From Bacteroidota bacterium (GTDB lineage Bacteria; Bacteroidota; Ignavibacteria; Ignavibacteriales; Ignavibacteriaceae): a stretch of DNA of 64,000 nucleotides. Position numbers and translations under genes: made by a program. Where the stretch lies: the NCBI GenBank assembly GCA_023475265.1, contig JAMCWE010000074.1:1-64000 (forward strand), given 5' to 3'. Numbering within the stretch: position 1 is the stretch's first letter; each line of letters begins with the position of its first letter. Shown one piece after another: positions 38,606 to 50,372 of this stretch. A model generated the notes under the pieces. The model had not been told where the DNA came from. It searched no databases and saw only the letters and a list, made by a program, of their open reading frames with translations.

Positions 38606-41083
38606 TCAATATTTAATTTCAATATTCCTTTCATTCCTTACTTTTACAAAAAGGATTTTTTCTTTGCTGTTGAAATAAAATCCATCGCTGGAAAGATTTA
38701 AGTTTTCTTCATCAGAATATTTTTTAAGTTTTGTTCCGTTGACAGAGACACTCGAAACATTTTCAGTATCTAAAATTTTTAAAAGATAATCTTTCCTGCC
38801 GGTATTATAATTATCGTGCGTATTCTTAATAGAAATCGTTCCGGAATTATTCCCCAGCTTAGATTCGAATTCTGTCAATGAATATTTTCCATTCTTATAA
38901 TCATAACTTATTCCGTCATCTTCATAGAAATTATATTTGCTTTCGGCGGAAGGAAACACTACTACTTTAAGCTCATCCATTTTCTTTTCACCGACATATT
39001 GCTCAACATTCTGCATCGGAATAAATCCGCCTTGTTTAATAAAGAAAGGAATTTGATTAATTGGAGCTTCAACAATTATCCACTGACTGCCGTTATAGAT
39101 TTTTCCTGTCCACCAATCAAACCATTTTCCTTCCGGCAAATAAAGTTTTTTGAAGTTACTGTTTTCATCAACAACCGGCGCAACTAATAAATTATCTCCG
39201 ATCATAAATTGATATTGCGCTGCATCGGAATAACATTCCTCATCATTTTGAAAATTCAAAAACATCGAACGCATTATCGGCAATCCGGTAACTGAAGCAT
39301 TATAAAATTCATTATAAAGAAATGGTAAAAGTTCATAACGAAGAGAAATAATATTTCTAACCCATTCTTCTACTTCATCGCCGAATGCCCACGGCTCTTT
39401 ATCTTTTTGATTGATTGATGAGTGTCCGCGGAAGAAAGGAGTAAAAGCTCCTAATTCCATCCAGCGAGTATAAAGTCTTGAAGACGGCACTCCAATAAAT
39501 CCTCCGGCATCGGAACCAATAAATGGAACTCCGCTCAATCCCAATCCTTGCGGCATTGTGCATGCAAGTCTAAGTGATTCTTCATTTGCAACATTATCTC
39601 CGGTCCAAACTGCAGAATATCTTTGAATGCCCGCAAAGCCGGCGCGAGTTAACATGAAATGTCTTTTGTTCGGAGAATATTTTTGAAATGCATTGAATGT
39701 AGCTTTTGCTTCTTCGAGTGCATAAACATTATGAATTTTATTATATGTTGTTCCAAATCCATTATCATTAAATTGAATTATATCTGGAATATCTTGTCCC
39801 CAAACAGAAGGCTCATTCATGTCATTCCAAAAACCTTCCACGCCTTGATTAAGCAATGCAGAAAGTTTTTCTTCCCACCAATCTCTTCCTTCCTTTTTTG
39901 TAAAGTCCGTAAAGTATGACCAGGAAGGCCAAACTTCTCCTTGATAAACAACACCATCAGGATATTTGACAAACAAATTTTTCTTCAAACCTTCCTTAGC
40001 AGCAAAATAATTGGAGTCTGCTTTTACTCCCGGATCAATTATCGGGACAATCTTAAATCCTTCTTCTTTTAAATCACTCAACATTTTTTCGGGATGAGGG
40101 AATCTGTCTTTATTCCAGGTAAAGACACGGTAACCGTTCATATATTGAATATCCAAATAAATTACATCGCAAGGAATTTTTTTATCGCGAAATGTCTGAG
40201 CGATTCTTCTAACGGTCGATTCAGGATAATAGCTCCATTTGCTTTGCTGATATCCAAGCGCCCACATTGGAGGGAGCGGCATTCTGCCGGTGAGTTCTGA
40301 ATAAGATGAAATTACTTTTTTCATATCAGGCCCATATATGAAATAATAATTCATCTCTCCGCCATCTGTACCAAACCAATAAAAGCGATTGTTGCTTGCA
40401 CCCATGCTGAAATAAGATTTGTAAGTGTTATCGAAGAAAATTCCATATGTTTTATAATTTCTTTCACCGATGAAAAATGGAATTGAAACATAAAGCGGAT
40501 CCCAAGTATTATCATAAGCCGGATGATCGGTATTCCACATAGTGTATAGATTTCCTCTTTTATTTAGGCCGCCGGTTTTCTCGCCTAAACCATAAAAATT
40601 TTCGTCATCAAAAAGTTTTTTATAACATTTTATTTTGCCGTTGTCAAAACTAACGCCAAAACTTTTTTCATCTTCGTTAATAAGATTCATATCTTTATCA
40701 AAGATTGAAACACGGCAGGGAGATTTTGAAATTTTAACATTCAATTTAGAAGTTGAAAGTAGGAAATAATTTCCTTTGTCATCAAAATTAAATTCTACTT
40801 TATTCTTCTCGTCGTTTATTACTGCATAAGATGGAGCTTTGGAAAATTCTTTATTATTTGTATACCGAAATCGAATGACATTACTATCAACTACATAAAC
40901 ATTAAGACGTGAATTATCCAATTTAAATTCTATTAGATTTGAAGTTACTTTGTAGGATTTAATATTGCCAACAAATTGAGTATTTGATTTAGCCATAACA
41001 ACAGAATAAATAGTGAAAAAAAATATTATCAACTTTTTCATATCATAGTCTTTCATCATCTTGAACCTGCCTTCTGCAGGCAA
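38606..41083 (-). CDS. GH31 alpha-glucosidase
   Basis: DVIYLDIQYMNGYRVFTWNKDRFPHP, EGFWNDMNEPSVWG, GSDAGGFIG. Confidence 0.94.
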   Translation of the reverse strand: MPAEGRFKMMKDYDMKKLIIFFFTIYSVVMAKSNTQFVGNIKSYKVTSNLIEFKLDNSRLNVYVVDSNVIRFRYTNNKEFSKAPSYAVINDEKNKVEFNFDDKGNYFLLSTSKLNVKISKSPCRVSIFDKDMNLINEDEKSFGVSFDNGKIKCYKKLFDDENFYGLGEKTGGLNKRGNLYTMWNTDHPAYDNTWDPLYVSIPFFIGERNYKTYGIFFDNTYKSYFSMGASNNRFYWFGTDGGEMNYYFIYGPDMKKVISSYSELTGRMPLPPMWALGYQQSKWSYYPESTVRRIAQTFRDKKIPCDVIYLDIQYMNGYRVFTWNKDRFPHPEKMLSDLKEEGFKIVPIIDPGVKADSNYFAAKEGLKKNLFVKYPDGVVYQGEVWPSWSYFTDFTKKEGRDWWEEKLSALLNQGVEGFWNDMNEPSVWGQDIPDIIQFNDNGFGTTYNKIHNVYALEEAKATFNAFQKYSPNKRHFMLTRAGFAGIQRYSAVWTGDNVANEESLRLACTMPQGLGLSGVPFIGSDAGGFIGVPSSRLYTRWMELGAFTPFFRGHSSINQKDKEPWAFGDEVEEWVRNIISLRYELLPFLYNEFYNASVTGLPIMRSMFLNFQNDEECYSDAAQYQFMIGDNLLVAPVVDENSNFKKLYLPEGKWFDWWTGKIYNGSQWIIVEAPINQIPFFIKQGGFIPMQNVEQYVGEKKMDELKVVVFPSAESKYNFYEDDGISYDYKNGKYSLTEFESKLGNNSGTISIKNTHDNYNTGRKDYLLKILDTENVSSVSVNGTKLKKYSDEENLNLSSDGFYFNSKEKILFVKVRNERNIEIKY

Positions 41084-41162
41084 TCGTAAACTTATATTTT
41101 GTCCGAGTTCAAGTTCATGTTTAAGTTCAAGAATTGATTAGTGATTATTGGTTTTTTATAAT

Positions 41163-41495
41163 TTATGCACCAGCTAAGATTTTTCCGTCAACTACCGGAG
41201 TAACGCAAATTAATGGATTCTGGGGAACATTAAAGTTCTCAAATATTTCTTCAAACAATTGGTACTGCATTCCTTGTTTTTCCAGCTTTGCAAATTTAGG
41301 ATACTTCATCAATTTCCCTCTTTTATTTGTCGGCGCATCAAACTTGTATGAGCGGGAAAAATCTTCCGCCGCTTTACTTTTAAGGAATTTTATTTTATTG
41401 TCATCGCCGCCTTCCATCTCATAAGCAATAGCGCGAAATTCACTTACGTAACCTTCATTTATTATTAAATAAATATTCAGAATTACTTCATTCAT
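41163..41495 (-). CDS. Hypothetical protein
   Basis: 110-aa ORF overlapping the upstream membrane gene. Confidence 0.5.
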   Translation of the reverse strand: MNEVILNIYLIINEGYVSEFRAIAYEMEGGDDNKIKFLKSKAAEDFSRSYKFDAPTNKRGKLMKYPKFAKLEKQGMQYQLFEEIFENFNVPQNPLICVTPVVDGKILAGA

Positions 41496-42165
41496 TTTTG
41501 ATTACCTTATTGGTCAATACAAAATATGAAAGACAAATTGCATATACAAAAGCAAATTTACACATAACACTCTCAATTATTTCAAGCAGTTGATAATGTT
41601 TAAAAGCTAGCATAACAAATGCGATTGCTACTGGAATTGAAATGAAGATCAATCCGCCAAATAATATTTTTGCTTTTTTCTTTTCTTTATCATTTTTCTG
41701 TTTGTCCTTAACAACAAAAAGAAAAATCATTACAAACACTACCGGGGTATAATAAAATAATCCAAACAACCATCCTAATGGATAGCTGTATGATGCATAC
41801 AAAACCGTGCAGGCAGTAACGGCAAATCTATCAATTACAAAATAATAATAGATTGCAAACGCAATTGCAGGAAGAAAAATTAATTTGAAATACTTTTTTT
41901 CGTATCCAAAATATTTAGTAATAAAGTAAAAATTAAGCGGCGGGAGAAATGAAATATCAACAAAGGCTAGATAAGACATATAAGAATATTTGAGGTTTAA
42001 TGTGCACATTAAAAATTCAAATATCTGGTATCCCATTAAAAGAGCAATTAGAATTATCGCAAGTAAATTAATTTTATTTTTCCCGGTAAATATGAGAAGG
42101 TTTATAACAAGTATAAACTCAATACAAGCGATAAAAAGCGAGAGCAATCCATTCCAGTTAATCAA
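41488..42165 (-). CDS. Seven-TM sensor-like membrane protein without output domain
   Basis: About seven hydrophobic segments, 225 aa. Confidence 0.6.
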   Translation of the reverse strand: MINWNGLLSLFIACIEFILVINLLIFTGKNKINLLAIILIALLMGYQIFEFLMCTLNLKYSYMSYLAFVDISFLPPLNFYFITKYFGYEKKYFKLIFLPAIAFAIYYYFVIDRFAVTACTVLYASYSYPLGWLFGLFYYTPVVFVMIFLFVVKDKQKNDKEKKKAKILFGGLIFISIPVAIAFVMLAFKHYQLLEIIESVMCKFAFVYAICLSYFVLTNKVIKNE

Positions 42166-42410
42166 GATTTCATCTCACTAACTTTTTTAATTCCATCGCA
42201 GAAAGGATTTGTAGTGGATTTTTTGCAGCCGCACCACACGACAATTCTTTCCTCATCGAACCTAACATTTATTGGCTCAATGCCCGTAGCATAATGTGAA
42301 TCATCACAAAATGGCTGTGTATTGGAAAGTCCGCAAGCGCACCAGCGATATAAGCCAGGTTCAACAAGCATTTCAATGGCTAATTTTTTACAAGTCTCTT
42401 TATCGATCAT
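42162..42410 (-). CDS. Two-motif CDGSH iron-sulfur protein
   Basis: CACGLSNTQPFCDDSH and CGCKKSTTNPFCDGIK. Confidence 0.85.
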   Translation of the reverse strand: MIDKETCKKLAIEMLVEPGLYRWCACGLSNTQPFCDDSHYATGIEPINVRFDEERIVVWCGCKKSTTNPFCDGIKKVSEMKS

Positions 42411-42420
42411 AAGAATTAGT

Positions 42421-42445
42421 GAGACTCACTTTAAAAGTGAGTCTC
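42421..42445 (-). terminator. 11-bp-stem hairpin after fumC, possible terminator
   Basis: GAGACTCACTT-TAA-AAGTGAGTCTC; no strong T tract. Confidence 0.45.
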
Positions 42446-42452
42446 CCGTGTG

Positions 42453-43844
42453 TTAAGCTTTCGGTCCGATCATTTTTTCGGGACGCACAACTTCATCAAA
42501 TTTTTCCGCAGTTAGAAGATTCAACTCAATTGCGGCTTCCTTTAAAGTTTTATTTTCTTTGTGAGCTTTCTTTGCAACTTTAGCGGCATTGTCATAACCG
42601 ATATGAGGATTAAGCGCCGTTACCAGCATTAAAGAATTTTCAAGATTCTTCTTAAGATTAATTTCATTAGCTTGAATACCGACAACACAATTATCAGTGA
42701 AGCTTTCGCAAGCATCTGCTAAAAGTCTTATTGATTGAAGTACGTTAAAAATTATTACTGGCTTGAAAACATTCAGTTCAAAGTTACCGCTTGCACCTGC
42801 GAATGTAACAGTTGTATCATTCCCAAAAACCTGAGCACAAACCATTGTCATGGCTTCAGATTGTGTCGGATTAACTTTCCCAGGCATGATGGAACTTCCA
42901 GGTTCATTTTCCGGTAAAAGCAATTCACCGATTCCGGAGCGCGGACCCGAACCAAGCCAGCGAATATCATTTGCAATTTTCATTAATGAAGCAGCAAGAG
43001 TTTTTAGAACTCCGCTTGTTTCAACCAAAGCATCGTGCGCTGCTAATGCTTCAAATTTATTTCTTGCTGAGATAAAAGGTTTTCCAGTAAGCTCAGAAAT
43101 TTTTGCAGCAGCTTTCACTGCAAATTCAGGATGTGTATTTAATCCGGTTCCAACTGCTGTCCCGCCTAAAGCCAATTCATACAAATGCGGAAGACAGCTA
43201 TTGATTCTTTCAAGTCCGTTTGTCAATTGCTGAACATAACCTGAAAATTCTTGTCCAAGAGTAAGCGGAGTTGCATCCATCAAATGAGTTCTTCCGATCT
43301 TAATAATATTCTTAAACTCTTCTGATTTTTTTGATAAGGCATCTCTTAATTTTATAACCATTGGGATCAGTCGACGATTAATTTCTTCAACTGCTGCAAT
43401 GTGCATAGCGGTTGGGAAAGTATCATTCGAAGATTGAGCTTTGTTTACATCGTCGTTTGGATGAATAGGTTTTTTACTTCCCATTTGTCCGCCTGCAAGT
43501 TCAATTGCACGATTTGAAATAACCTCATTAGCATTCATGTTGGTTTGCGTTCCGCTGCCGGTTTGCCAAACGACAAGCGGGAAATGTTCATCAAGCTTCC
43601 CATCAATTACTTCATTTGCTGCTTTGACAATCAAGTCTGCTTTTTCCGACGGAAGAATTCCGAGCCCTTGATTTGTAAGTGCAGCGGCTTTCTTTAGTAT
43701 TCCAAGCGCTCGAATTATTTCTCTTGGAAATCTTTCGCCGCCGATTTTAAAATTCATTAAAGAACGAGCTGTTTGAGCGCCGTAGTATTTATCAGTTGGG
43801 ACTTTAATTTCACCCATGCTATCGGTTTCAATTCTGTAATCCAT
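42453..43844 (-). CDS. fumC: Class II fumarate hydratase
   Basis: [34 protein letters not shown]. Confidence 0.95.
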   Translation of the reverse strand: MDYRIETDSMGEIKVPTDKYYGAQTARSLMNFKIGGERFPREIIRALGILKKAAALTNQGLGILPSEKADLIVKAANEVIDGKLDEHFPLVVWQTGSGTQTNMNANEVISNRAIELAGGQMGSKKPIHPNDDVNKAQSSNDTFPTAMHIAAVEEINRRLIPMVIKLRDALSKKSEEFKNIIKIGRTHLMDATPLTLGQEFSGYVQQLTNGLERINSCLPHLYELALGGTAVGTGLNTHPEFAVKAAAKISELTGKPFISARNKFEALAAHDALVETSGVLKTLAASLMKIANDIRWLGSGPRSGIGELLLPENEPGSSIMPGKVNPTQSEAMTMVCAQVFGNDTTVTFAGASGNFELNVFKPVIIFNVLQSIRLLADACESFTDNCVVGIQANEINLKKNLENSLMLVTALNPHIGYDNAAKVAKKAHKENKTLKEAAIELNLLTAEKFDEVVRPEKMIGPKA

Positions 43845-44232
43845 AATTTTTCCTCCCTTATGTGCTTACATTTTTATTTTTCCACCGGAATGTTTGATTA
43901 AATTATTGCCGATGATTTAAAATTTTACACAATTAATTTACGATAAATTTTCGAGAGATTTAATTGAAAGATTATTTTGTTTCTCATTTTTTAACTATCA
44001 AACAAAATGAAAATAGTTTAGCAATTTTTATTTTTGAAATTGCCAAATAATTTTTCCCTACAGGAAAAAATGTTCTTTATCACAACAGAATATTTCAATC
44101 TGCTATATTTATTGAAACAATTTTAAAACGATTTCGTCATATATGTATTAGCGGATAGTACGATTAAAATTCATCTTCTATGCAAAACGATTTTTCTTTA
44201 ATGCTCTTCAATTAGCGGAAGGATTTCTTAAT

Positions 44233-44964
44233 ATGTTTGTGAAAGGCCCATTCGAAAAAGCAAAACAATATGTTGAAGCTCATCCTAAATTATCGCCTGA
44301 AAAAAAAGATAAAAAGAAAATAGTAACTATTGGTCCGTGCATAACTATTTCACGGGAAACCGGCGCACGTGCGGATATAATCAGCGAAAAAATTATAGAA
44401 TTTTTCCAGAAAAGTTATAACGGCAATCCTGTTCCTTGGACGATGTTTGATAAAAACCTAATCGAAAAAGTTATTCAAGATCATCATCTTCCTCAGAACC
44501 TTATTAAAATAATGGAGGAAGAAAAATATTCTGCTGTTAAATCTATAATGATTGAACTTCTTGGCGGTCAGCCTCCAATTTTTACTTTAGTGCATAAGAC
44601 TACTGAAACCATTTTACAGCTTGCTCAAATTGGAAATGTAATTATTCTTGATAGAGCGGCTAATATAATCACTTCTAAACAGCCGAATTCTTTTCATGTT
44701 AGATTAGTTGCACCGCTTGAAGACAGAATAGAACACGTACGTGAGCTGTTTAATTATGATAGACAACAGGCAATGGATTTTATAAAACATGAAGATATTG
44801 ACCGAAGAGATTATGTAATGAATTATTTTCACAAAGAGATTTCCGACCCCTTGCAATACAACCTCACAATCAATACACGTCTAATGACTGATGATGAATC
44901 AGCGGAATTAATTGGTAATGCAGTATTAAAAAAATTTCCGGATATGTTTAGCCTGGGAGATTGA
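44233..44964 (+). CDS. Cytidylate-kinase-like family protein, copy 1
   Basis: GPCITISRETGARADIISEKI; strong similarity to next gene. Confidence 0.75.
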   Translation: MFVKGPFEKAKQYVEAHPKLSPEKKDKKKIVTIGPCITISRETGARADIISEKIIEFFQKSYNGNPVPWTMFDKNLIEKVIQDHHLPQNLIKIMEEEKYSAVKSIMIELLGGQPPIFTLVHKTTETILQLAQIGNVIILDRAANIITSKQPNSFHVRLVAPLEDRIEHVRELFNYDRQQAMDFIKHEDIDRRDYVMNYFHKEISDPLQYNLTINTRLMTDDESAELIGNAVLKKFPDMFSLGD

Positions 44965-45150
44965 AAATAAAATTCATTTATGCAATGAATGATTTTGTTT
45001 TCAAATTTAATTATTCACCAATACCGGTTAAAAATTAGTGTATAGGTTTTGAACTTCACCTTCATATAAATTTTAATTAAATTAATATCAGCAAATCTTA
45101 ATTCTCTTATTACATTATGAACGATCGTTAACTAAAAGGAGGCGATCAAA

Positions 45151-45894
45151 ATGATAGTAAAAGGAGCTCTCGAAAAAGCAAAACTTTATATCGAATCTCA
45201 TACGAAAGATTCAGATCAAAAACGAAAAGGCGCTAAACCAGGACCATGTATTACGTTATCAAGAGAAACTGGTGCAGGCGCTGATAAAGTTGCTCAAGCT
45301 TTAGTTGAATTCTTACAGCCTTATGCCGATGAAAGTTCTGTTCCGTGGACAATGTTCGATAAGAATTTGATCGAAAAAGTTCTTGAAGATCACCACTTAC
45401 CGCAAAAGCTTGAAAAGTATCTTGTTGAAGATAAGTTGTCCGAATTAAAATCAACAATGAATGAATTATTCGGAATACATCCGCATGCGTGGATTTTAGT
45501 CAGTAAAACTTCCAGCACAATAATTCAACTTGCACAAAAAGGAAATGTTGTAATTGTAGGCCGTGCTGCAAATGTAATAACAGCAAAGTTAAAAAATACT
45601 TTTCATGTACGACTTGTAGCTCCGGTAGAAACAAGGATTCCTCACGTTCAAGAAATTTATAATCTCGATAGAAAAGGAGCCATCGAATTTGTTAAAAAGG
45701 AAGACCTTGCGCGGGAGAATTATTTTAAAAAATATTTTAACAAAGATATTGAGGATCCTCTTCTGTACCACATGATCATCAATACCGGTAAAATCCCATA
45801 CGAAAAGGCTGCAAGGATGATAGGCTTAGCGGTGATGGAAGAATTTCATGAGCTGTTTTCATTTAAAGAAGAAAAAACTTATGAAATTGCCTAA
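45151..45894 (+). CDS. Cytidylate-kinase-like family protein, copy 2
   Basis: GPCITLSRETGAGADKVAQAL, VPWTMFDKNLIEKVLEDHHLPQ shared with copy 1. Confidence 0.75.
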   Translation: MIVKGALEKAKLYIESHTKDSDQKRKGAKPGPCITLSRETGAGADKVAQALVEFLQPYADESSVPWTMFDKNLIEKVLEDHHLPQKLEKYLVEDKLSELKSTMNELFGIHPHAWILVSKTSSTIIQLAQKGNVVIVGRAANVITAKLKNTFHVRLVAPVETRIPHVQEIYNLDRKGAIEFVKKEDLARENYFKKYFNKDIEDPLLYHMIINTGKIPYEKAARMIGLAVMEEFHELFSFKEEKTYEIA

Positions 45895-46403
45895 ATCTAT
45901 CTGGTTTATTTTTTAGATTCTGGAATAAAAAAATTGCTGCATTAATTTTTAACAAACGAATTTAATGCAGTAAATTTATTTCCAAGATTAAAGTAATTCT
46001 ATTCTTAAAATTTAGTATAGGCCAACTCCCTTTGAAACAGTTTGACAGTAAAGATTTCTTCCTTGCGTTGAGATTCTAAATGATATTAACTTTGCGTAGT
46101 TTGAACTGAGTTATATTTATTGAACTAATTTGTTGCTTCGTTATATTTTTCCAGGTTTAATATAATTGGTTCTTTCAAATTTAGGCCGCCATTCATTAAT
46201 ATTTTATTGTGACTGAACAGCTTTTGCGTAATTAAAAAAATTATGAAGAGAATAAAGTGTATTGGATATCTTATCTGCTCACAATTTAACTGCTATTTTA
46301 GTAGATTAAAATTTATTTAGTAATGTTCGATAATTTATTATTAAAAGAAACATAGGCGTCTGTAATCTTTTTTAATATTGTAGATTTTTCCAAGAGAGGG
46401 TAA

Positions 46404-46817
46404 ATGGAAATAACACAGTTAGATAAAAGTAATTATTTAAAAGGACTTTTAATTGTTGCTAAAAAGGATAAACAAATAACTGAACAAGAAAAGAAAATTT
46501 TAAAAAGTATTGCTGATAAATTAGGTTTTGCTAAAGATTTTTACGAAGATACAATCAGAGACCTTCTCGCAAACAAATACATAATCGAAACGCCGATTAA
46601 ATTTTCGGAGAAAAAGATTGCTGAATCTTTTATTTCCGACGGACTAAAACTTGCCTATGCTGATGATATTGTTTCCGACATTGAAATATCCTGGCTGCGA
46701 ATTACAGCTTTAGAAAATGATTTAAACGACGATTGGTTTGAAAATCGAATTAAAAAGATTAAAGAATCTTCTACGAATCAAACAAATTCGGAGTTCGCAC
46801 TTCTATCAATTATTTAA
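46404..46817 (+). CDS. TerB-like acidic helical protein
   Basis: LLIVAKKDKQITEQEKKILKSIADKLG pattern. Confidence 0.5.
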   Translation: MEITQLDKSNYLKGLLIVAKKDKQITEQEKKILKSIADKLGFAKDFYEDTIRDLLANKYIIETPIKFSEKKIAESFISDGLKLAYADDIVSDIEISWLRITALENDLNDDWFENRIKKIKESSTNQTNSEFALLSII

Positions 46818-47013
46818 TCTTCAATCAAGTTAATATTTTCAGCGTATGCTGATAATCTTCATTTCAACAAATTATTCTTGCCTTTTGAGGGATAAAAAAA
46901 TCCAAGTTGTTGTTTAATTTCCATATCTATAATTTTAACATAACAATCTTAATATTTAATAATTCATATAATTATTATCAAAACCACATTCAAATTTCTA
47001 AAAGGAATTTTCA

Positions 47014-48048
47014 ATGAAAAAAATGAAGGCGCTTGTAAAAAAATTTACCGAACCTGGTTTATGGCTTGATGAGGTTCCGGTTCCTGAAATAGGTATAAAC
47101 GATGTCTTAATTAAAATTCATAAAACTTCAATTTGCGGAACTGATATTCATATTTATAATTGGGATGAATGGGCGCAAAAAACAATTCCGGTACCGATGG
47201 TGGTTGGTCATGAATATGTTGGAACTATTGAAGCAATTGGAAGCAATGTTCAAGATGTTAAAATCGGCGAGCTAGTCAGCGGCGAAGGACATATCGTTTG
47301 TGGTCATTGCAGAAATTGCCGAGCCGGAAGAAGACATCTTTGCCCAAACACAAAAGGTGTTGGTGTAAATCGTCCTGGTTGTTTTGCGGAATATCTTTGC
47401 ATTCCGGTTTCAAATGTTTGGCACTGCGATCCTTCTATTCCGGAAGATATTTTTTCAATTTTTGATCCTTTTGGAAATGCAACACACACAGCATTATCAT
47501 TCGATTTACTTGGCGAAGATGTTTTAATAACCGGGGCAGGGCCAATAGGCATTATGGCTTCGGCAATTGCAAAACATTCCGGCGCACGTTATGTTGTTAT
47601 CACCGATGTTAATGCAAACAGACTTGAGCTGGCAAAAAAAATGGGAGTAACAAGAACCGTCGATGTAACCAAAGAAAAATTATCCGACGTAATGAATGAA
47701 TTAAATATGAAAGAAGGTTTCGATGTCGGATTAGAAATGTCCGGAAATATTGAAGCTTTGAAAAGTATGTTATCGGTAATGTGCCATGGCGGGAAAGTTG
47801 CACTGCTTGGAATTCTTCCATCGAATGCAGGAATAAATTGGGAAACAGTTGTGTTTAACGGATTAACATTAAAAGGAATTTACGGAAGAGAAATGTTTGA
47901 AACCTGGTATAAGATGACGGTGATGCTTCAAACAGGATTGGACATATCGCCAATCATTACAAATCATTTTCACTTTGAACAATATAAAGACGGTTTCGAA
48001 TTAATGAAGTCCGGTAATTCAGGAAAAATTATTCTAAACTGGTTGTAA
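47014..48048 (+). CDS. tdh: L-threonine 3-dehydrogenase
   Basis: Zn-ADH motifs [27 protein letters not shown]; followed by kbl. Confidence 0.95.
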   Translation: MKKMKALVKKFTEPGLWLDEVPVPEIGINDVLIKIHKTSICGTDIHIYNWDEWAQKTIPVPMVVGHEYVGTIEAIGSNVQDVKIGELVSGEGHIVCGHCRNCRAGRRHLCPNTKGVGVNRPGCFAEYLCIPVSNVWHCDPSIPEDIFSIFDPFGNATHTALSFDLLGEDVLITGAGPIGIMASAIAKHSGARYVVITDVNANRLELAKKMGVTRTVDVTKEKLSDVMNELNMKEGFDVGLEMSGNIEALKSMLSVMCHGGKVALLGILPSNAGINWETVVFNGLTLKGIYGREMFETWYKMTVMLQTGLDISPIITNHFHFEQYKDGFELMKSGNSGKIILNWL

Positions 48049-48067
48049 TATTTTTTCCAATTTTTAT

Positions 48068-48096
48068 TTCTTGATGAAAAACAATTTCATCAAGAA
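48068..48096. other. Perfect 12-bp hairpin between tdh and kbl
   Basis: TTCTTGATGAAA-AACAA-TTTCATCAAGAA. Confidence 0.7.
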
Positions 48097-48161
48097 TATG
48101 ATTACAGCTTTATACCAAAAGCAAAATTTTAGAAACAAAATTTCAGTGAAAGGGAATTTAG

Positions 48162-49346
48162 ATGAATACTTCTATGAAAAATTTTTATTCGCAGCAATTA
48201 AATCAAATTGAACAAGAAGGATTATTAAAACGCGAAAGAGTTATCACTTCTCAGCAAAGTGCCAGAATCGAAGTTAAAGATGGTAATCAAGTTTTAAATA
48301 TGTGCGCTAATAATTATCTCGGATTAGCTAATCACCCAGAAATAATTAAAGCTGCCAAAGAAAGCTATGACAAATGGGGATACGGACTTTCCTCGGTGCG
48401 TTTTATCTGCGGCACGCAAGAGATTCATAAAGATTTAGAACAAAAAATTTCAGAATTTCTCGGGACTGAAGATACAATTTTATATACTTCATGCTTCGAT
48501 GCCAACGGCGGACTGTTCGAAACAATTCTTTCCGAAGAAGATGTTGTAATTAGCGATGAATTAAATCATGCAAGTATAATTGATGGAATACGTTTATGCA
48601 AAGCTCAACGCCTTCGATACAAAAATAGCGACATGAATGATCTTGAAGAAAAATTAAAAGAAAGCCAATCAAATAGATTTCGATTGATTGCAACAGACGG
48701 CGTTTTTTCTATGGATGGATTTATTGCAAAGCTAAAAGATATTTGTAATCTCGCTGATAAATATAACGCGATGGTTATGGTTGATGATTCACATGCAGTT
48801 GGATTTATGGGAAAGCATGGTAAAGGAACTCACGAATATAATGACGTTATTGGAAGAGTTGATATTATTACCGGAACTTTGGGTAAGGCTCTTGGCGGAG
48901 CCAGCGGAGGTTATACAAGCGGAAGAAAAGAAATCATAGACATGCTTCGTCAGCGTTCTCGTCCATATTTATTTTCGAATACTGTTGCCCCCAGCATTGT
49001 TGCTGCATCATTAAAAGTTCTTGAACTTTTAAAATCCTCAACTCAACTTAGAGATAAGCTCGAAGAAAATACAAAATATTTCCGCGAAGGAATTTCTAAA
49101 GCCGGGCTAAATATAAAACCCGGCGTTCACCCAATTGTACCAATAATGATTGGCGATGCTTCGCTCTCGCAAAAAATGGCAGCTAGACTTCTTGAGAAAG
49201 GAATCTATGTAATCGGATTTTTTTACCCGGTTGTGCCCAAAGGAGCCGCAAGAATTAGAGTGCAAATATCTGCTGCTCATTCTAGAGAAGACTTAGATTT
49301 CGCTATACAAATGTTTAAAGAAGTAAAAGGAGAATTTGGTATATAA
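48162..49346 (+). CDS. kbl: Glycine C-acetyltransferase (2-amino-3-ketobutyrate CoA ligase)
   Basis: [48 protein letters not shown]. Confidence 0.95.
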   Translation: MNTSMKNFYSQQLNQIEQEGLLKRERVITSQQSARIEVKDGNQVLNMCANNYLGLANHPEIIKAAKESYDKWGYGLSSVRFICGTQEIHKDLEQKISEFLGTEDTILYTSCFDANGGLFETILSEEDVVISDELNHASIIDGIRLCKAQRLRYKNSDMNDLEEKLKESQSNRFRLIATDGVFSMDGFIAKLKDICNLADKYNAMVMVDDSHAVGFMGKHGKGTHEYNDVIGRVDIITGTLGKALGGASGGYTSGRKEIIDMLRQRSRPYLFSNTVAPSIVAASLKVLELLKSSTQLRDKLEENTKYFREGISKAGLNIKPGVHPIVPIMIGDASLSQKMAARLLEKGIYVIGFFYPVVPKGAARIRVQISAAHSREDLDFAIQMFKEVKGEFGI

Positions 49347-49417
49347 TATTTTCAATCTTTAAGGAAGCGATACCAAATAATTTTTTAGGGAAAGCATTTA
49401 AGAAATTAACAAGAGAA

Positions 49418-49990
49418 TTATTTTGAAATTCTGTGCAGATTATATTTACTAATTTTATTGTACAGCGTAACTCTATCAATTTCTAAAATATTAGCAGCGC
49501 GGGATATATTCCATTTGTTTTCATTTAATATTTTCAGGATATGTTTTTTCTCCATTGCAGATAAACTTTTTTTATCCACGTCCGCATCAATTTGAATTGA
49601 AGCAACCCGGAAAGGGAGATCATCTACATTTATAATATTATGTTTCCCAATTACAAGCGCTCTTTCTATTGCATTTTCTAATTCTCTTACGTTACCAGGC
49701 CATTCATAATTAACTAAGAATTCAAAAGCGATTTTAGAAATATCTTTTACAGGTTTGCTTAGACGAGTAGATATTTTTTTAATAAACCAATTTTCCAAGT
49801 GATGCTAATTTTTCAATTTGATTTACCTGGTTATAAATGTTTTTTAATTCTTCAGTTTTCTCATTCACTTTTTCATTTAGAGTTTCCGACCAATTTTTTA
49901 TTTCTTTGTATGCTTCATCAAGCTTTGCAGACATCTCATTAAAACGCTTTGCCATCTGCCCTAATTCATTTTTAGATAAGAAAAATTTTT
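49418..49990 (-). pseudogene. Remnant joining a histidine-kinase HAMP/HisKA start to the C-terminus of an NtrC-type sigma54 regulator
   Basis: Minus strand 49990-49783 encodes SKNELGQMAKRFNEMSAKLDEAYKEIK...IEKLASLGKLVY*; 49798-49418 encodes KKISTRLSKPVKDIS..FLVNYEWPGNVRELENAIERAL...HTH_8. Confidence 0.8.
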
Positions 49991-50372
49991 CCTCTTATCT
50001 ATAAATGTAATCATGACTCGTCTACAAACATTCTAATTCTATTTCGTTTGCAATGTATCAACTATTTTATGATGACAATTTTTTCCAAGTAGACATCAAA
50101 AAACTTCTATTAAAAAAAATTTTCTTACAACGATTCTCAATTCGGCAAATAAGTTCGAATGTGATTTTCAGTTGCGAGAAGCGAATACAAAGTTTCAACA
50201 CAAATAATTTTTCTATTCATTATTAATTCGCTTGAAAATAAATTATTAAGTTCACACGATTCAAAATTTCAATCGCCCACGTCATTGGCATAATATTATA
50301 TTAACAACATTAAATAATTATAAACAATTAAATGGGCTTTATCAGATAAAACTGATAACGGGGAAAGGAAAA

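Noticed and set aside
50281-50310. Sigma54 promoter upstream of the redox cluster (TTGGCATAATATTATA)
   Set aside because: TGGCA is present but no TTGCA-type -12 element at correct spacing.
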